From Paracraurococcus lichenis (GTDB lineage: Bacteria > Pseudomonadota > Alphaproteobacteria > Acetobacterales > Acetobacteraceae), in NCBI RefSeq assembly GCF_030657435.1, contig NZ_JAUTWS010000032.1, positions 1 to 64,000 on the forward strand: DNA of 64,000 bases. The letters run 5' to 3'. Both the position numbers and the translations under genes were made by a program. Shown here one piece after another: positions 42,677-50,746 of the stretch. Within the stretch, counting starts at the first letter, position 1; each line of letters begins with the position of its first letter. The notes below the pieces were generated by a model. That model worked only from the letters and a program-made list of their open reading frames with translations, was not told where the DNA came from and made no database searches.

Positions 42677-43552
42677 ATGCCGCTGGACCTGCTGCTGCGG
42701 CGCCTGTGGAAGACACGCTGGCGGATCGCCCTGGCCGTGCTCGGCCTCTATGCGGTGCTGGCCGGCCTCCTGTTCTCCCTGCCGCGCCGCTACGTGGCGC
42801 AGGCCATCGTCGCCCCGGCCGAGACGACCAGCATGGCCACGTCCACCCTGCTCGCGCCGGTGCCGCTGGTCGGGGCCGGGCTGCCGGACGACCGGCCCAG
42901 CGGCAATTTCGCCGTCTACCTGGATGCGCTGCGCGCGCCCGAGGCGGTGGCGATGCTCGCCCGCGACACCGGCCTGCTGGCCTACCTGACCGCGCTGCGG
43001 GGGGAGGCGCCGCTCGGCTGGATCCGCCGGGCCTTCGACCTGCGGCTCGCGGCCGACCTCGACGACGCCCAGACCTGGCTGGAGCAGAGCCTGGCCGTCA
43101 CCCAGAACATCGCCACCGTCACCGTCACCCTGACGCTCGCGCACCGCGACCGGGAGGCCGCGCTGGACGCGCTGCAACGGCTGCACGCCGAGGCCGAGGC
43201 GAAGGTGCGCGCCGACCTCGCCGGCCTCGCCCGCCGGCGCATCGCGGCGATCGAGGCGCGGCTGGCGATGGAGCGTGACCTCTATCTCCGCAACGCCCTC
43301 TATGACCTGCTCGGCCAGCAGCAGCGCGGCGCGCTGGTGGTCGCGGCGGATGAGGCGGTCGCGGCGCGGCTGGTCTCGGCGCCGATGGTCGAGATCCGGC
43401 CCTCCCTGCCGAACCGGCCGCTGCTGCTCCTGCTGCTCGCCGTCGCCGCTCTGCTCGCGGCCGTGGCGGCGGCGGCCCTGGCGATCCTGCTACGCCATGC
43501 CGCGCGGCTGCCGGCGGTGCCGCCGCAGGCGATCCGGGCGGCGGCGGAGTGA
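42677..43552 (+). CDS. Wzz-like chain-length/co-polymerase protein without kinase domain
   Basis: The 291-residue inner-membrane protein has two terminal helices (IALAVLGLYAVLAGLLFSLP and LLLLLLAVAALLAAVAAAALAILL) around a periplasmic region with a coiled-coil-like segment (ALQRLHAEAEAKVRADLAGL, ARRRIAAIEARLAMERDLYL), the layout of Wzz/PCP proteins that govern polymer length. The Pro-rich motif before helix 2 is VEIRPSLPNRPLLL. No cytosolic tyrosine kinase domain follows. It begins 24 bp after the lyase stop, and its stop overlaps the GTG of the next gene. Confidence 0.82.
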   Translation: MPLDLLLRRLWKTRWRIALAVLGLYAVLAGLLFSLPRRYVAQAIVAPAETTSMATSTLLAPVPLVGAGLPDDRPSGNFAVYLDALRAPEAVAMLARDTGLLAYLTALRGEAPLGWIRRAFDLRLAADLDDAQTWLEQSLAVTQNIATVTVTLTLAHRDREAALDALQRLHAEAEAKVRADLAGLARRRIAAIEARLAMERDLYLRNALYDLLGQQQRGALVVAADEAVAARLVSAPMVEIRPSLPNRPLLLLLLAVAALLAAVAAAALAILLRHAARLPAVPPQAIRAAAE

Positions 43553-44775
43553 CCGCGCGCGCCGGTCCCGGGCTGCTCGCGGCCGCTGCCGGGCTGCTGG
43601 CGGCGGTGCTGCAATTCGCCGGCGCGCTGAAGTCGCTGCCCGGCCTCGCCGTGCTGCCGCTGGACCTGACCCTGCTGGCGGCGCTCGGCCTGTTGCCGCT
43701 GCTCGGCCTGCTGGCGGTGGGCCGGGCCTGGGTTTTGCGGCCGGTGCTGGCCGGCTCCCTGCTGGCGGCGGCGCTGCTGCTGCTCTGGCTGGTGCTGGCC
43801 GGGGGCTGGAGCGCCTCGCGCGCCGTGCTGGCGGAGAAGCTGCCGCAACTCGTCCTGCTCGGTCCCGCCATGCTGCTGGCCGGGCTGCTGGTCGGGGCGG
43901 AGGAGGCGGTCCTCCGCCGCTTCGCCCTGGCGGTGGTTGGGATCGGGCTGCTGGTCGGCGCGGCGACGGCCTGGGGGGTGGCGAGCGGGCAGGTGGTGCT
44001 GGGCGGCGCTGTCGGCGCGGATCCGGAGAGGCTGCGCGTGCAGTACCAGCTTGCCGGCCTCGCCATCGCCTGCGGCGGCGGGGTCGCGGCGGTGCGGCTG
44101 GCGGAGGGCGGCGGGGCCGGGCGGCTGACCTGGCTGGCGGTGCTGCTGGCGCTCGCCGCCGCGGTGCTGGTGCCGGGCGGGCGGGCGGCGCTGCTCGGCC
44201 TCGGGCTCGGCGCGGCGGGGGCGCCGGCGCTGCTGCTGGCGCTGCGGGGCCGGGCGGGGGCCGCGCTCGGCTGGCTGGCCGGCATGGCGCTGCTCGGCGC
44301 CGGCGGGCTGGCCGCCTTGCTGGCCCTGCCGGGGGCCGAGCCCGGCCTGCGGACGCTCGAGCGGCTCTTCGGCGATCCGGCGACCGCGACGCCCGCCCGG
44401 CTGATCCTCTGGGGGGAGGCGCTGCGCTGGGCCGGGCTGGCGGCGCCCTGGGGCCTCGGCACCGGCGGCTTCACCCTGGCCGCCGGCAGCGGCGATGCCC
44501 GGGCGCTGCATCCGCACAACCATGCGCTGGAGGCGTTGGCCGAGGGCGGGCTGCCCGGCCTGCTGCTCTGGCTGCTGGCCTTCGGCGGCGGCGCGCTGGT
44601 CGCGCTGCGGGAGATGCGGCGGGTCGCGCCGGGGCGCGCGGCGCGGATCGCGGCGCTGACCCTGCCGGTCGCGCTGACGGCCATGGTCTCGACCGATCTC
44701 GGCAACCGCATGGTCTGGTTCGGGCTCGGCCTGCTGCTCTCGCTCGCGGTGGAGGCACGCCCCAGACATGTATGA
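43549..44775 (+). CDS. O-antigen ligase/polymerase-like (Wzy/WaaL) membrane protein
   Basis: The 408-residue protein has about 11-12 hydrophobic segments and a large loop with the Wzy_C signature: PWGLGTGGFTLAAG, then HPHNHALEALAEGGLPGL. In the family the conserved Arg/His residues in this loop join undecaprenyl-linked repeats (Wzy) or transfer them (WaaL); sequence alone does not decide between polymerase and ligase. Next to a Wzz-like gene, a Wzy-type polymerase is more likely. GTG start overlaps the previous stop (GTGA); its own end overlaps the sugar transferase start by eight bases. Confidence 0.83.
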   Translation: MTARAGPGLLAAAAGLLAAVLQFAGALKSLPGLAVLPLDLTLLAALGLLPLLGLLAVGRAWVLRPVLAGSLLAAALLLLWLVLAGGWSASRAVLAEKLPQLVLLGPAMLLAGLLVGAEEAVLRRFALAVVGIGLLVGAATAWGVASGQVVLGGAVGADPERLRVQYQLAGLAIACGGGVAAVRLAEGGGAGRLTWLAVLLALAAAVLVPGGRAALLGLGLGAAGAPALLLALRGRAGAALGWLAGMALLGAGGLAALLALPGAEPGLRTLERLFGDPATATPARLILWGEALRWAGLAAPWGLGTGGFTLAAGSGDARALHPHNHALEALAEGGLPGLLLWLLAFGGGALVALREMRRVAPGRAARIAALTLPVALTAMVSTDLGNRMVWFGLGLLLSLAVEARPRHV

Positions 44776-45511
44776 GCGCTGGGGCAAGCGGGCCTTCGAC
44801 ATCGGGGCGGCGGCGCTGCTGCTGCTGGCGACGGCGCCGCTGCTGGCCATGGCGGCGCTCGCGGTGCTCGGCGTGCTCGGCCGCCCGGTGCTGTTCCGGC
44901 AATGGCGCAGCGGCCGGGACGGCCGGCCCTTCCGGGTGCTGAAGCTGCGCAGCCTGCGCGCCGGCCCGGGCCCGGATGCCGAGAGGCTCGGCCGCTTCGG
45001 CCGGCTGCTGCGGGCGAGCGCCATCGACGAACTGCCGCAACTCCTGCAGGTGCTGCGGGGCGAGATGAGCCTGGTCGGGCCGCGGCCGCTGCCGGTGGAG
45101 TACCTGCCGCGCTTCACCCCGGCGCAGCGGCGGCGGCTGCGGGTGCGTCCCGGCCTCTGCGGCCTGGCGCAGGCCGAGGGGCGCAATGCCGTGCCCTGGG
45201 CGCGGCGCCTCGCGCTCGATGTCCGCTACGCCGCGGCGCCGCCGACGCTGGCGGGCGACCTCGCCATCATGCTGCGCTGCGCCGCCCTGCTGCTGCGGGG
45301 CCGCGGTGCGGCGGCGCCCGGCCATGCCACCATGCCGGCCTTCCAGGGGAGGCCGCGCCGGCTGCGCCCTGCGCAGGACCGGCTGACCCCGGCGGCGCGC
45401 GGCGCCGTCGCTATCCGCCCCGCGCCAGCGCCCGCAGCGCCTCGACCTGCACCTTCCCCAGCACCGTCCGCGGCAGCGCGGGCACCACCACGACGTCCCG
45501 CGGATGCTTGA
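44768..45511 (+). CDS. Sugar transferase (PglC/WcaJ-type phosphoglycosyl transferase)
   Basis: This monotopic phosphoglycosyl transferase initiates glycan assembly on undecaprenyl phosphate. Residues 1-37 include KRAFDIGAAALLLLATAPLL, the re-entrant helix. The catalytic Asp-Glu lies in SAIDELPQLLQVLRGEM, followed by SLVGPRPLPVEYLPRFTP and RPGLCGLAQAEGRN, ending in RLALDVRY. The arrangement is of the small PglC kind without the WcaJ multispan N-terminus. Residues after about 190 are low-complexity Ala/Pro/Arg, and the last 100 bp overlap the 3' end of the opposite ligase gene; the true functional end may be nearer 45.36 kb. Confidence 0.87.
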   Translation: MYERWGKRAFDIGAAALLLLATAPLLAMAALAVLGVLGRPVLFRQWRSGRDGRPFRVLKLRSLRAGPGPDAERLGRFGRLLRASAIDELPQLLQVLRGEMSLVGPRPLPVEYLPRFTPAQRRRLRVRPGLCGLAQAEGRNAVPWARRLALDVRYAAAPPTLAGDLAIMLRCAALLLRGRGAAAPGHATMPAFQGRPRRLRPAQDRLTPAARGAVAIRPAPAPAAPRPAPSPAPSAAARAPPRRPADA

Positions 45512-46868
45512 AACGGGCAAGCTGCCCCGCGAAATGGCGCAGCAGGGCGTCGCGGTCGAAGCCCTCGCCGGGCACCACGACCAGGACCGGCACCTCGCCC
45601 CAGCGCGGGTCGGGCCGGCCGCAGACCGCGCCCTCGGCGACGCCCGGGGCATCGCGCAGCACGCGCTCCAGCTCGGCCGGGTAGATGTTCTCGCCGCCCG
45701 AGATGATCACGTGCTTCAGCCGGTCGGTGAACCAGTAGCGGCCCTCCGCATCGCGGACGCCGACATCGCCCGAGGCGAACCAGCCCCCGCGGAAGGCGGC
45801 CTCCGTCGCCTCCGGCGCCTGCCAGTAGCCGCGCGCCAGGTTGGCGCCGCGCAGCTGGATCTCGCCCGGCATGCCGTCCGGCAGCGCGCGCCCCGCGGCG
45901 TCCACCACCCGCGCCGCGGCATGCAGCGCGGGCCGGCCGAGGCTCCCGGGCGCGGCCAGCGCCTCCGCCCGCGTCTGCACGATGGCGATCGGGCAGGTCT
46001 CGGTCGCGCCATAGACCTGCTGCACCGGCACGCCGCGCGCGTGGAAGGCCTCGATCAACGGCAGCGGCACCTCGGAGGAGCCGGCGCCGGCCGCGCGCAG
46101 CGAGGAGAGGTCCGCCGCTGCCCAGCCGGGATGCGCGACGAGGGCCTGCATGACAGCCGGCACCAGCAGCGTCAGGGTCGGGCGATGCGCCGCGAGGGCG
46201 GCGAGGAAGGCCGCCGGGTCGAAGCGCGGCAGCAGCACCACCTCCGCCCCCGCCATGAGCGCCGGCGTGGTCTGGATGTTGAGCCCGCCGACATGGAACA
46301 TCGGCAGCACGGTCAGCACGCGGTCGGCGGCGGTCAGGCCGAAGGCGTGCTCGGCATTCAGCGCATTGGTCCGCACCGCCCGCTGGTCCAGCAGCGCGCC
46401 CTTCGGCCGGCCGGTGGTGCCGGAGGTATAGACCAGCAGCACCGGGTCGTCGTCGCCGCCCATCGCCGCGGGCGCCGGCGCATCGGCCTCCGCCGCCTCC
46501 GCGGCCAGCAGCGCGCAGCCCGGCGGCAGCGCCCGGTGCGCCGCCTCCGCCATGTCGGCGGTGGCGAGCAGCAGGCCAGCGCCGCTGTCCTCGAGGATGA
46601 AGCGCAGCTCCGGCGCGGCGAGGCGCCAGTTCAGCGGCACCTGGATGGCGCCGAGCCGCGCGCAGGCGAAGAGCAGCACGAGCTGCGCGGGATGGTTGGC
46701 GCCGAGGAAGGCGACGCGGTCGCCGCGGCCGATGCCGCGCGCCGCGAGCATCGCCGTGCAGGCGAGGATGCGCCGCTGCAGCCCGGCATAGGCGATGGCC
46801 TCGCCCTCGAAGCCGATCGCGGTGGCCTGCGGCCGCGCCGCGGCGTGCTCCTCGATCCAGCGCCACAT
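45411..46868 (-). CDS. Acyl-CoA synthetase / AMP-dependent ligase
   Basis: This 485-residue ANL-superfamily enzyme activates a carboxylate with ATP and joins it to CoA. The P-loop is LLVYTSGTTGRPKGA, with LPMFHVGGLN, adenine motif VYGATETCP, the ASGDVGVRDAEGRYWFTDRL hinge motif and ISGGENIYPAELE. The catalytic Lys is in LPRTVLGKVQVEALR. It is the last gene of a five-gene minus-strand operon with acyl-CoA dehydrogenase 12 bp upstream. Substrate is not evident; the operon points to an aromatic or heterocycle-derived or branched acid. Confidence 0.92.
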   Translation of the reverse strand: MWRWIEEHAAARPQATAIGFEGEAIAYAGLQRRILACTAMLAARGIGRGDRVAFLGANHPAQLVLLFACARLGAIQVPLNWRLAAPELRFILEDSGAGLLLATADMAEAAHRALPPGCALLAAEAAEADAPAPAAMGGDDDPVLLVYTSGTTGRPKGALLDQRAVRTNALNAEHAFGLTAADRVLTVLPMFHVGGLNIQTTPALMAGAEVVLLPRFDPAAFLAALAAHRPTLTLLVPAVMQALVAHPGWAAADLSSLRAAGAGSSEVPLPLIEAFHARGVPVQQVYGATETCPIAIVQTRAEALAAPGSLGRPALHAAARVVDAAGRALPDGMPGEIQLRGANLARGYWQAPEATEAAFRGGWFASGDVGVRDAEGRYWFTDRLKHVIISGGENIYPAELERVLRDAPGVAEGAVCGRPDPRWGEVPVLVVVPGEGFDRDALLRHFAGQLARFKHPRDVVVVPALPRTVLGKVQVEALRALARGG

Positions 46869-46880
46869 CAGGCCGCAGCC

Positions 46881-48140
46881 TCAGTCATCCGTCTCGCCCT
46901 TCTCGTAGAGGGCGTCGCGGCCGATGCGGTCGATGCAGAGCTCGGCCGTCCAGGGCAGCATGAGCGAGCCGCAGCGGGCATCGCGGTAGATGCGCTCGAG
47001 CGGCAGGGTCTTCAGCATGGACTGCCCGCCGCAGGTGCGCACCGCCCTGGCCGCCAGCGCGGCGGCGTTCTCCATCACCGTGTGCTGCGCCGCCCAGGCG
47101 CGCAGGACCTGCTCCTTCAAGGGATCGGGCCTTGCATCGGTGATCGCCTGGAACCAGAGCGCCTTGGTCTGCTCCAGCATGACGCGCATCTCGGCGACCG
47201 CGATCTGCTTGGTGGGATACATGCGGCGCTTGACCGGCGGCATGCCCGGCCATTCGCCGCGGAGATAGGCGACGGTGAAGTCGTAGGCGGCCTGCGCCAG
47301 GCCCATATAGGTGGGCGAGAGGGTCATGAACATGTGCGGCCAGCGCGTCGCCGCCTGGAAGTAGAGGCCGGGCGGCATCAGCGCCGCGTCCTCCTCCACG
47401 AAGACATCCCTGAAGAGCAGGTTGCGCGAGACGGTGCCGCGCATGCCGAGCGGGTCCCAGTCCCCCTCGACGGTCACGCCCGGCGCGTCGCGCGGCACCG
47501 CGAGGTAGAGCGTGTCGCGGCGCGAGAGCCGGTCCTCGCCTTCCTTCACCTCGGTGCAGAGCACGCCGTAGAAGTCCGCATGGCCGGCGAGGCTCGCAAA
47601 GATCTTCTTGCCGCTGACGAGGTAGCCGCCCGGCACGCGCCGCGCCGTGGTGCCGAAGGCGACGCCGCCGGCGGCCGCCGCGCCGCCCTCGGAGAAGGGC
47701 TGCGCATAGACCGCGCCGTCGCGCAGGATGCGGTCGTAATGCTTCTGCCGGCGACGGCGGTGCTCGTCGCGCAGCGCCGGGTCCATCTCCAGGTCCTCGG
47801 TCAGCGCGCCGGTCCAGAGCGTGCTGCAGACATGCATGTTCCAGGTCAGCGCGGTGGCGCCGCAATAGCGGCCCATCTCCGCCGCGGTCAGGCAATAGGC
47901 CCGGAAATCGGCGCCGAGGCCGCCCTCCTCGCGCGGGATGCAGATGCCGAGCAGCCCCTTGCCGTGCATGTCGCGGTAGTTGTCGGTCGGGAAGCTCGCC
48001 TCCCGGTCCCAGCGCGCGGCGCGCGGGGCGAGGACGGCCTGGCCGAAGGCGCGGGCGCGGGCGGTGAGTTCCGCCTCCTGCGCCGTCAGGCGGAAGGCCT
48101 CGGGGTCGAAGATCGGCGCGTCGGCCGGGCGTTCGGGCAT
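46881..48140 (-). CDS. Acyl-CoA dehydrogenase family protein
   Basis: The 419-residue flavoprotein oxidises an acyl-CoA at C-alpha/C-beta. The N-terminal helical domain has SFPTDNYRDMHGKGLLGICI and EEGGLGADFRAYCLT; the middle beta-domain includes PGGYLVSGKKIFAS and LGMRGTVSRNLLF; the C-terminal helical domain has YPTKQIAVAEMRVMLEQTKA and VRTCGGQSMLKTLPLERIYR, with DARCGSLMLPWTAELC. It resembles orphan acyl-CoA dehydrogenases of catabolic clusters. It is 11 bp after the HEAHH-protein gene and 12 bp before the ligase gene. Confidence 0.88.
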   Translation of the reverse strand: MPERPADAPIFDPEAFRLTAQEAELTARARAFGQAVLAPRAARWDREASFPTDNYRDMHGKGLLGICIPREEGGLGADFRAYCLTAAEMGRYCGATALTWNMHVCSTLWTGALTEDLEMDPALRDEHRRRRQKHYDRILRDGAVYAQPFSEGGAAAAGGVAFGTTARRVPGGYLVSGKKIFASLAGHADFYGVLCTEVKEGEDRLSRRDTLYLAVPRDAPGVTVEGDWDPLGMRGTVSRNLLFRDVFVEEDAALMPPGLYFQAATRWPHMFMTLSPTYMGLAQAAYDFTVAYLRGEWPGMPPVKRRMYPTKQIAVAEMRVMLEQTKALWFQAITDARPDPLKEQVLRAWAAQHTVMENAAALAARAVRTCGGQSMLKTLPLERIYRDARCGSLMLPWTAELCIDRIGRDALYEKGETDD

Positions 48141-48151
48141 GGGTGCTTCCC

Positions 48152-48823
48152 TCAGGGTCGGAGCCGCGGCCAGGCATCGTCCAGCAGGTCGCGTCCCGGC
48201 GCGCCGGCGAGGCCGGAGGGCCGGGCCATGGGATGCGCGGCGAGATGCGCGCCGACCAGCAGGTAGCCCAGCCGGTAGCCCGCCCAGCGGGGCAGGCTGC
48301 GGCCATCGGCGTAGAACCAGGCGGCATGGTCGTAGCGCGGCGCGCGGAGCAGGGGCTCCGCCCGCGCCAGGACCTCGCCGCGTTCGGCCTCGGTGAAGGG
48401 CGCGTTCCAGGGCAGCGGCGGCGGGCCGAAGAGCTCGCCGGCGAAGTGGTCGGCGAGGCCTTCGCTCACCAGCGCCTCGCCGAGCGTGCGGCCATAGCCC
48501 GGGCCGGCATGACGGAGGCAGTGATGCGCCTCATGCGCCACCATGCGGCGCAGCAGGTCGCCGGCGAGGCTGCGGGGCAGGTCGGCCGAGCCGGGATCGA
48601 AGGTGAGGTCGATGCGGCCCCGGCGGAAGGCATGCGAGCCGATGCCGAGTCCGGGGATGCCGCCGCCCGGCACCGCCTGGATCACGAGGTCGACCCGCGG
48701 CCGCGGCACCGCGCGGCCGACCGCCTCGGCAGCGGCGGCGACCTCCGCCTCGATCCGGTCGCGCCAGGGCGCCAGGCTCCCCTCGGCCTCCAGCCAATGG
48801 AGGGTCCAGGCGCCGTCGCTCAT
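48152..48823 (-). CDS. Putative zinc metallopeptidase (DUF2268-like)
   Basis: The 223-residue protein has a gluzincin-like motif VAHEAHHCLRHAGPGYG (HEAHH fits HExxH) and, 20 residues on, a conserved EALVSEGLADHFAGE in which the Glu may be the third zinc ligand. This arrangement fits DUF2268, predicted Zn-dependent proteases. No signal peptide is seen, so it appears cytosolic. Its presence inside a catabolic operon is unusual: the start overlaps the stop of the alpha/beta hydrolase (four bases). A hydrolytic role on an amide or similar small substrate is a possible alternative to proteolysis. Confidence 0.75.
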   Translation of the reverse strand: MSDGAWTLHWLEAEGSLAPWRDRIEAEVAAAAEAVGRAVPRPRVDLVIQAVPGGGIPGLGIGSHAFRRGRIDLTFDPGSADLPRSLAGDLLRRMVAHEAHHCLRHAGPGYGRTLGEALVSEGLADHFAGELFGPPPLPWNAPFTEAERGEVLARAEPLLRAPRYDHAAWFYADGRSLPRWAGYRLGYLLVGAHLAAHPMARPSGLAGAPGRDLLDDAWPRLRP

Positions 48824-49554
48824 CCCTCCCGCACCCCGCGGAGGAAGTCCCGCACCGCGGCATTGAAGCCGGCGGGGTCCTCGAGATGCGCGAGATGGCC
48901 GCAGCCCGGCAGCACGACGAGGCGCGCGCCGCGGATGGCGTCGCGCATGCGCTCGAGCGTCTTCGGCGGGGCGAGCGGGTCCTTCTCCCCGCCGATGATG
49001 AGCGTCGGGGCGGCGATGCGCTGCAGGTCGTCGCGCCGGTTGAAGGTCGTCAGCGTGCGGACGGTGGCGCGGTAGGCGGCCTCGGGCACCGCGGCCATGG
49101 CGGCCGTTGCCTCCTCGACCAGCGCCGGCGCGGTGCCGGGGCGGAGCATGGCCGGGATGCCCTCCCGCGCCAGGGCCGCCATGTCATGGCCGGCATCGAG
49201 CGGCGCGAGGCGGTCGCGCAGGAAGGCCTCGGCGAAGGCCGGGTCACGGCCGCCGAAAGCGGGCGTGGTGGCATAGAGCACCAGGGCGCGCACCCGCTCC
49301 GGGAAGCGGAGGGCGAAGTCCTGCGCCAGCATGCCGCCGATGGAATGGCCGATCAGGTCCACCCGCGGGATGTCCTCGGCCTCCAGCCGGTCCCGCAGCG
49401 CCCCGGACCAGGCGGCGAAGCTCGATTCCGCGAGCATGGGGCTGCCGGCATAGCCGGGCAGCGGCCAGTCCAGCACCGGGGCGGGGGCGAGGGCGGGCAG
49501 CAGCGGGCGCCAGCTCGCGCCGCCGATGCCATGCAGCAGGGTGATGGTGGTCAT
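48820..49554 (-). CDS. Alpha/beta hydrolase (NicD- or enol-lactonase-like)
   Basis: The 244-residue serine hydrolase has oxyanion loop LLHGIGGASW, nucleophile elbow DLIGHSIGGMLAQ, catalytic Asp in IIGGEKDPLAP and His in GCGHLAHLEDPAGFN. It resembles 3-oxoadipate enol-lactonase and N-formylmaleamate deformylase NicD. Its start codon overlaps the stop of the NicX-like gene by four bases, and in nicotinate degraders NicD acts right after NicX, which makes deformylation of a ring-cleavage product an attractive guess. Assignment to NicD rests mainly on context. Confidence 0.82.
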   Translation of the reverse strand: MTTITLLHGIGGASWRPLLPALAPAPVLDWPLPGYAGSPMLAESSFAAWSGALRDRLEAEDIPRVDLIGHSIGGMLAQDFALRFPERVRALVLYATTPAFGGRDPAFAEAFLRDRLAPLDAGHDMAALAREGIPAMLRPGTAPALVEEATAAMAAVPEAAYRATVRTLTTFNRRDDLQRIAAPTLIIGGEKDPLAPPKTLERMRDAIRGARLVVLPGCGHLAHLEDPAGFNAAVRDFLRGVREG

Positions 49555-50603
49555 GCGACGAGCCTTCCTTCGACCACCACCGGCTCGCCATCCAGCGCGA
49601 TGGTGCAGTTGCGGACGGGGATGTCGAAATGCCCCTCGGTGAAGCGCCCGGCGAACTCGTTCGCGCCGGTCGAGAACAGGAAATTGCCGGCGAAGGCCCG
49701 GAGCTCCGTGCCGTTGGTGTCGCGCCTGTCATACATGGCCAGCGCCTCGTAGCGCGCCCGGGGGTTCATGCCCCATCCGACATGGGAGACCGCATAGGCG
49801 GCCCGGCCGCCGCCCTCATGCTCGGCGAACGCGGAAAGATAACGCCGCATGAGTTCGGCGTCCGTTCCCTCCCCTTCGATCGAGACGATGTGGTCGTCCT
49901 CCAGCCGCAGGCGGACCGGACGTTCCAGGTAGCGCTTGAAGGTCAGGTTCACGTCGCCGGCATCCAGCACCAGGGTGCCGTTCACGCTGCTGGCGCGCGG
50001 GAAGGACACCACGACGCCCCCCGGCCAATGGGCGACCGTGCCGGGCCGGTCGGTCCAGCCCCAGACCCCGGCCGTCGCTGCCCCTTCCATCGCAATCGTG
50101 AGATCGGTGCCGGCGGCGGAGACGACCGTCATGCGTTTCGATGCACGGGCGCGCTTCACGGCGGCCTTGACCGGGGCTTCGTCCTCGGGCCGCGGCACCA
50201 GCCGCGCGAGCGCCTCCGGGTGCTCGTTGGACACCATCATCACCCGGCTGCCGGCGCGCAGGATCCCGGCCAGTTCCGGGGCGTGCAGCAGTCCTTCCAA
50301 CGTGAGGTCGAGGATGAGCGGACAGGCCGCAAGCGCCGCCGATACGCCGGGATGGCCCTGCAGGGCGCGCGAGGCGCCGGTCGAGCGCACCGGCAGCGGG
50401 ACGGCCTGCGGCGGGGTCGGGACCACCACCCGCATGGGCCGGCAGCCGAGCCGGAGCGCGGCCAGCTCCGCAAGATCGATGTTCAGGGCACGAGACTGGC
50501 TTTCCGCCAGGAGACAGACGGGCATGCCGGCTTCGGCCTTGCACAACCGCAGGACGGTCTCGAAGGCCTCGATCCAGGCGGCCTCGATGCGGTCGGTCAG
50601 CAT
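49551..50603 (-). CDS. NicX-like 2,5-dihydroxypyridine 5,6-dioxygenase family protein
   Basis: The 350 residues equal the length of Pseudomonas NicX, a mononuclear-Fe(II) extradiol-like enzyme related to M29 aminopeptidases that opens the 2,5-dihydroxypyridine ring. Candidate metal ligands are His274 (VSHVGWG), His325 and Asp327 (EGHFDIP), with spacing close to that reported for NicX. Other features are GTDLTIAMEG, PGGVVVSFPRASSVNGTLV and GANEFAGRFTEGH. The ATG has AGGAGA upstream; the longer open frame to 50657 adds a poor N-terminus. First gene of the operon and divergent from a MarR gene. The family also contains other activities, so the substrate is unproven. Confidence 0.75.
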   Translation of the reverse strand: MLTDRIEAAWIEAFETVLRLCKAEAGMPVCLLAESQSRALNIDLAELAALRLGCRPMRVVVPTPPQAVPLPVRSTGASRALQGHPGVSAALAACPLILDLTLEGLLHAPELAGILRAGSRVMMVSNEHPEALARLVPRPEDEAPVKAAVKRARASKRMTVVSAAGTDLTIAMEGAATAGVWGWTDRPGTVAHWPGGVVVSFPRASSVNGTLVLDAGDVNLTFKRYLERPVRLRLEDDHIVSIEGEGTDAELMRRYLSAFAEHEGGGRAAYAVSHVGWGMNPRARYEALAMYDRRDTNGTELRAFAGNFLFSTGANEFAGRFTEGHFDIPVRNCTIALDGEPVVVEGRLVA

Positions 50604-50677
50604 GCACGTCTCCTTTCTTCGTTCCGTATCACACACGCAGAATTTATGAAGCCGCATTCATCCCTAAGGCGAACTAT

Positions 50678-50719
50678 TTTGCGAGCAATCAAGAAAAAAG
50701 ATCGGTATTATGTCGCAAA
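50678..50719. promoter_or_regulatory. Candidate MarR operator (separated dyad) in AT-rich intergenic region
   Basis: TTTGCGA (50678-50684) and its inverted copy TCGCAAA (50713-50719) flank a 28-base A-rich centre. The region between the divergent NicX-like and MarR genes is much richer in A/T than the rest. A second small dyad, ATGAA/TTCAT, is at 50655-50670. Role as operator is inferred from symmetry and the divergent MarR gene. Confidence 0.4.
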
Positions 50720-50746
50720 TCGCCCAGCTACCGGATCGGTTACGAA

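Noticed and set aside
45504..48266. 920-codon plus-strand frame over the ligase and acyl-CoA dehydrogenase genes
   Set aside because: The opposite strand encodes two well-recognised enzymes; this frame has shadow composition.
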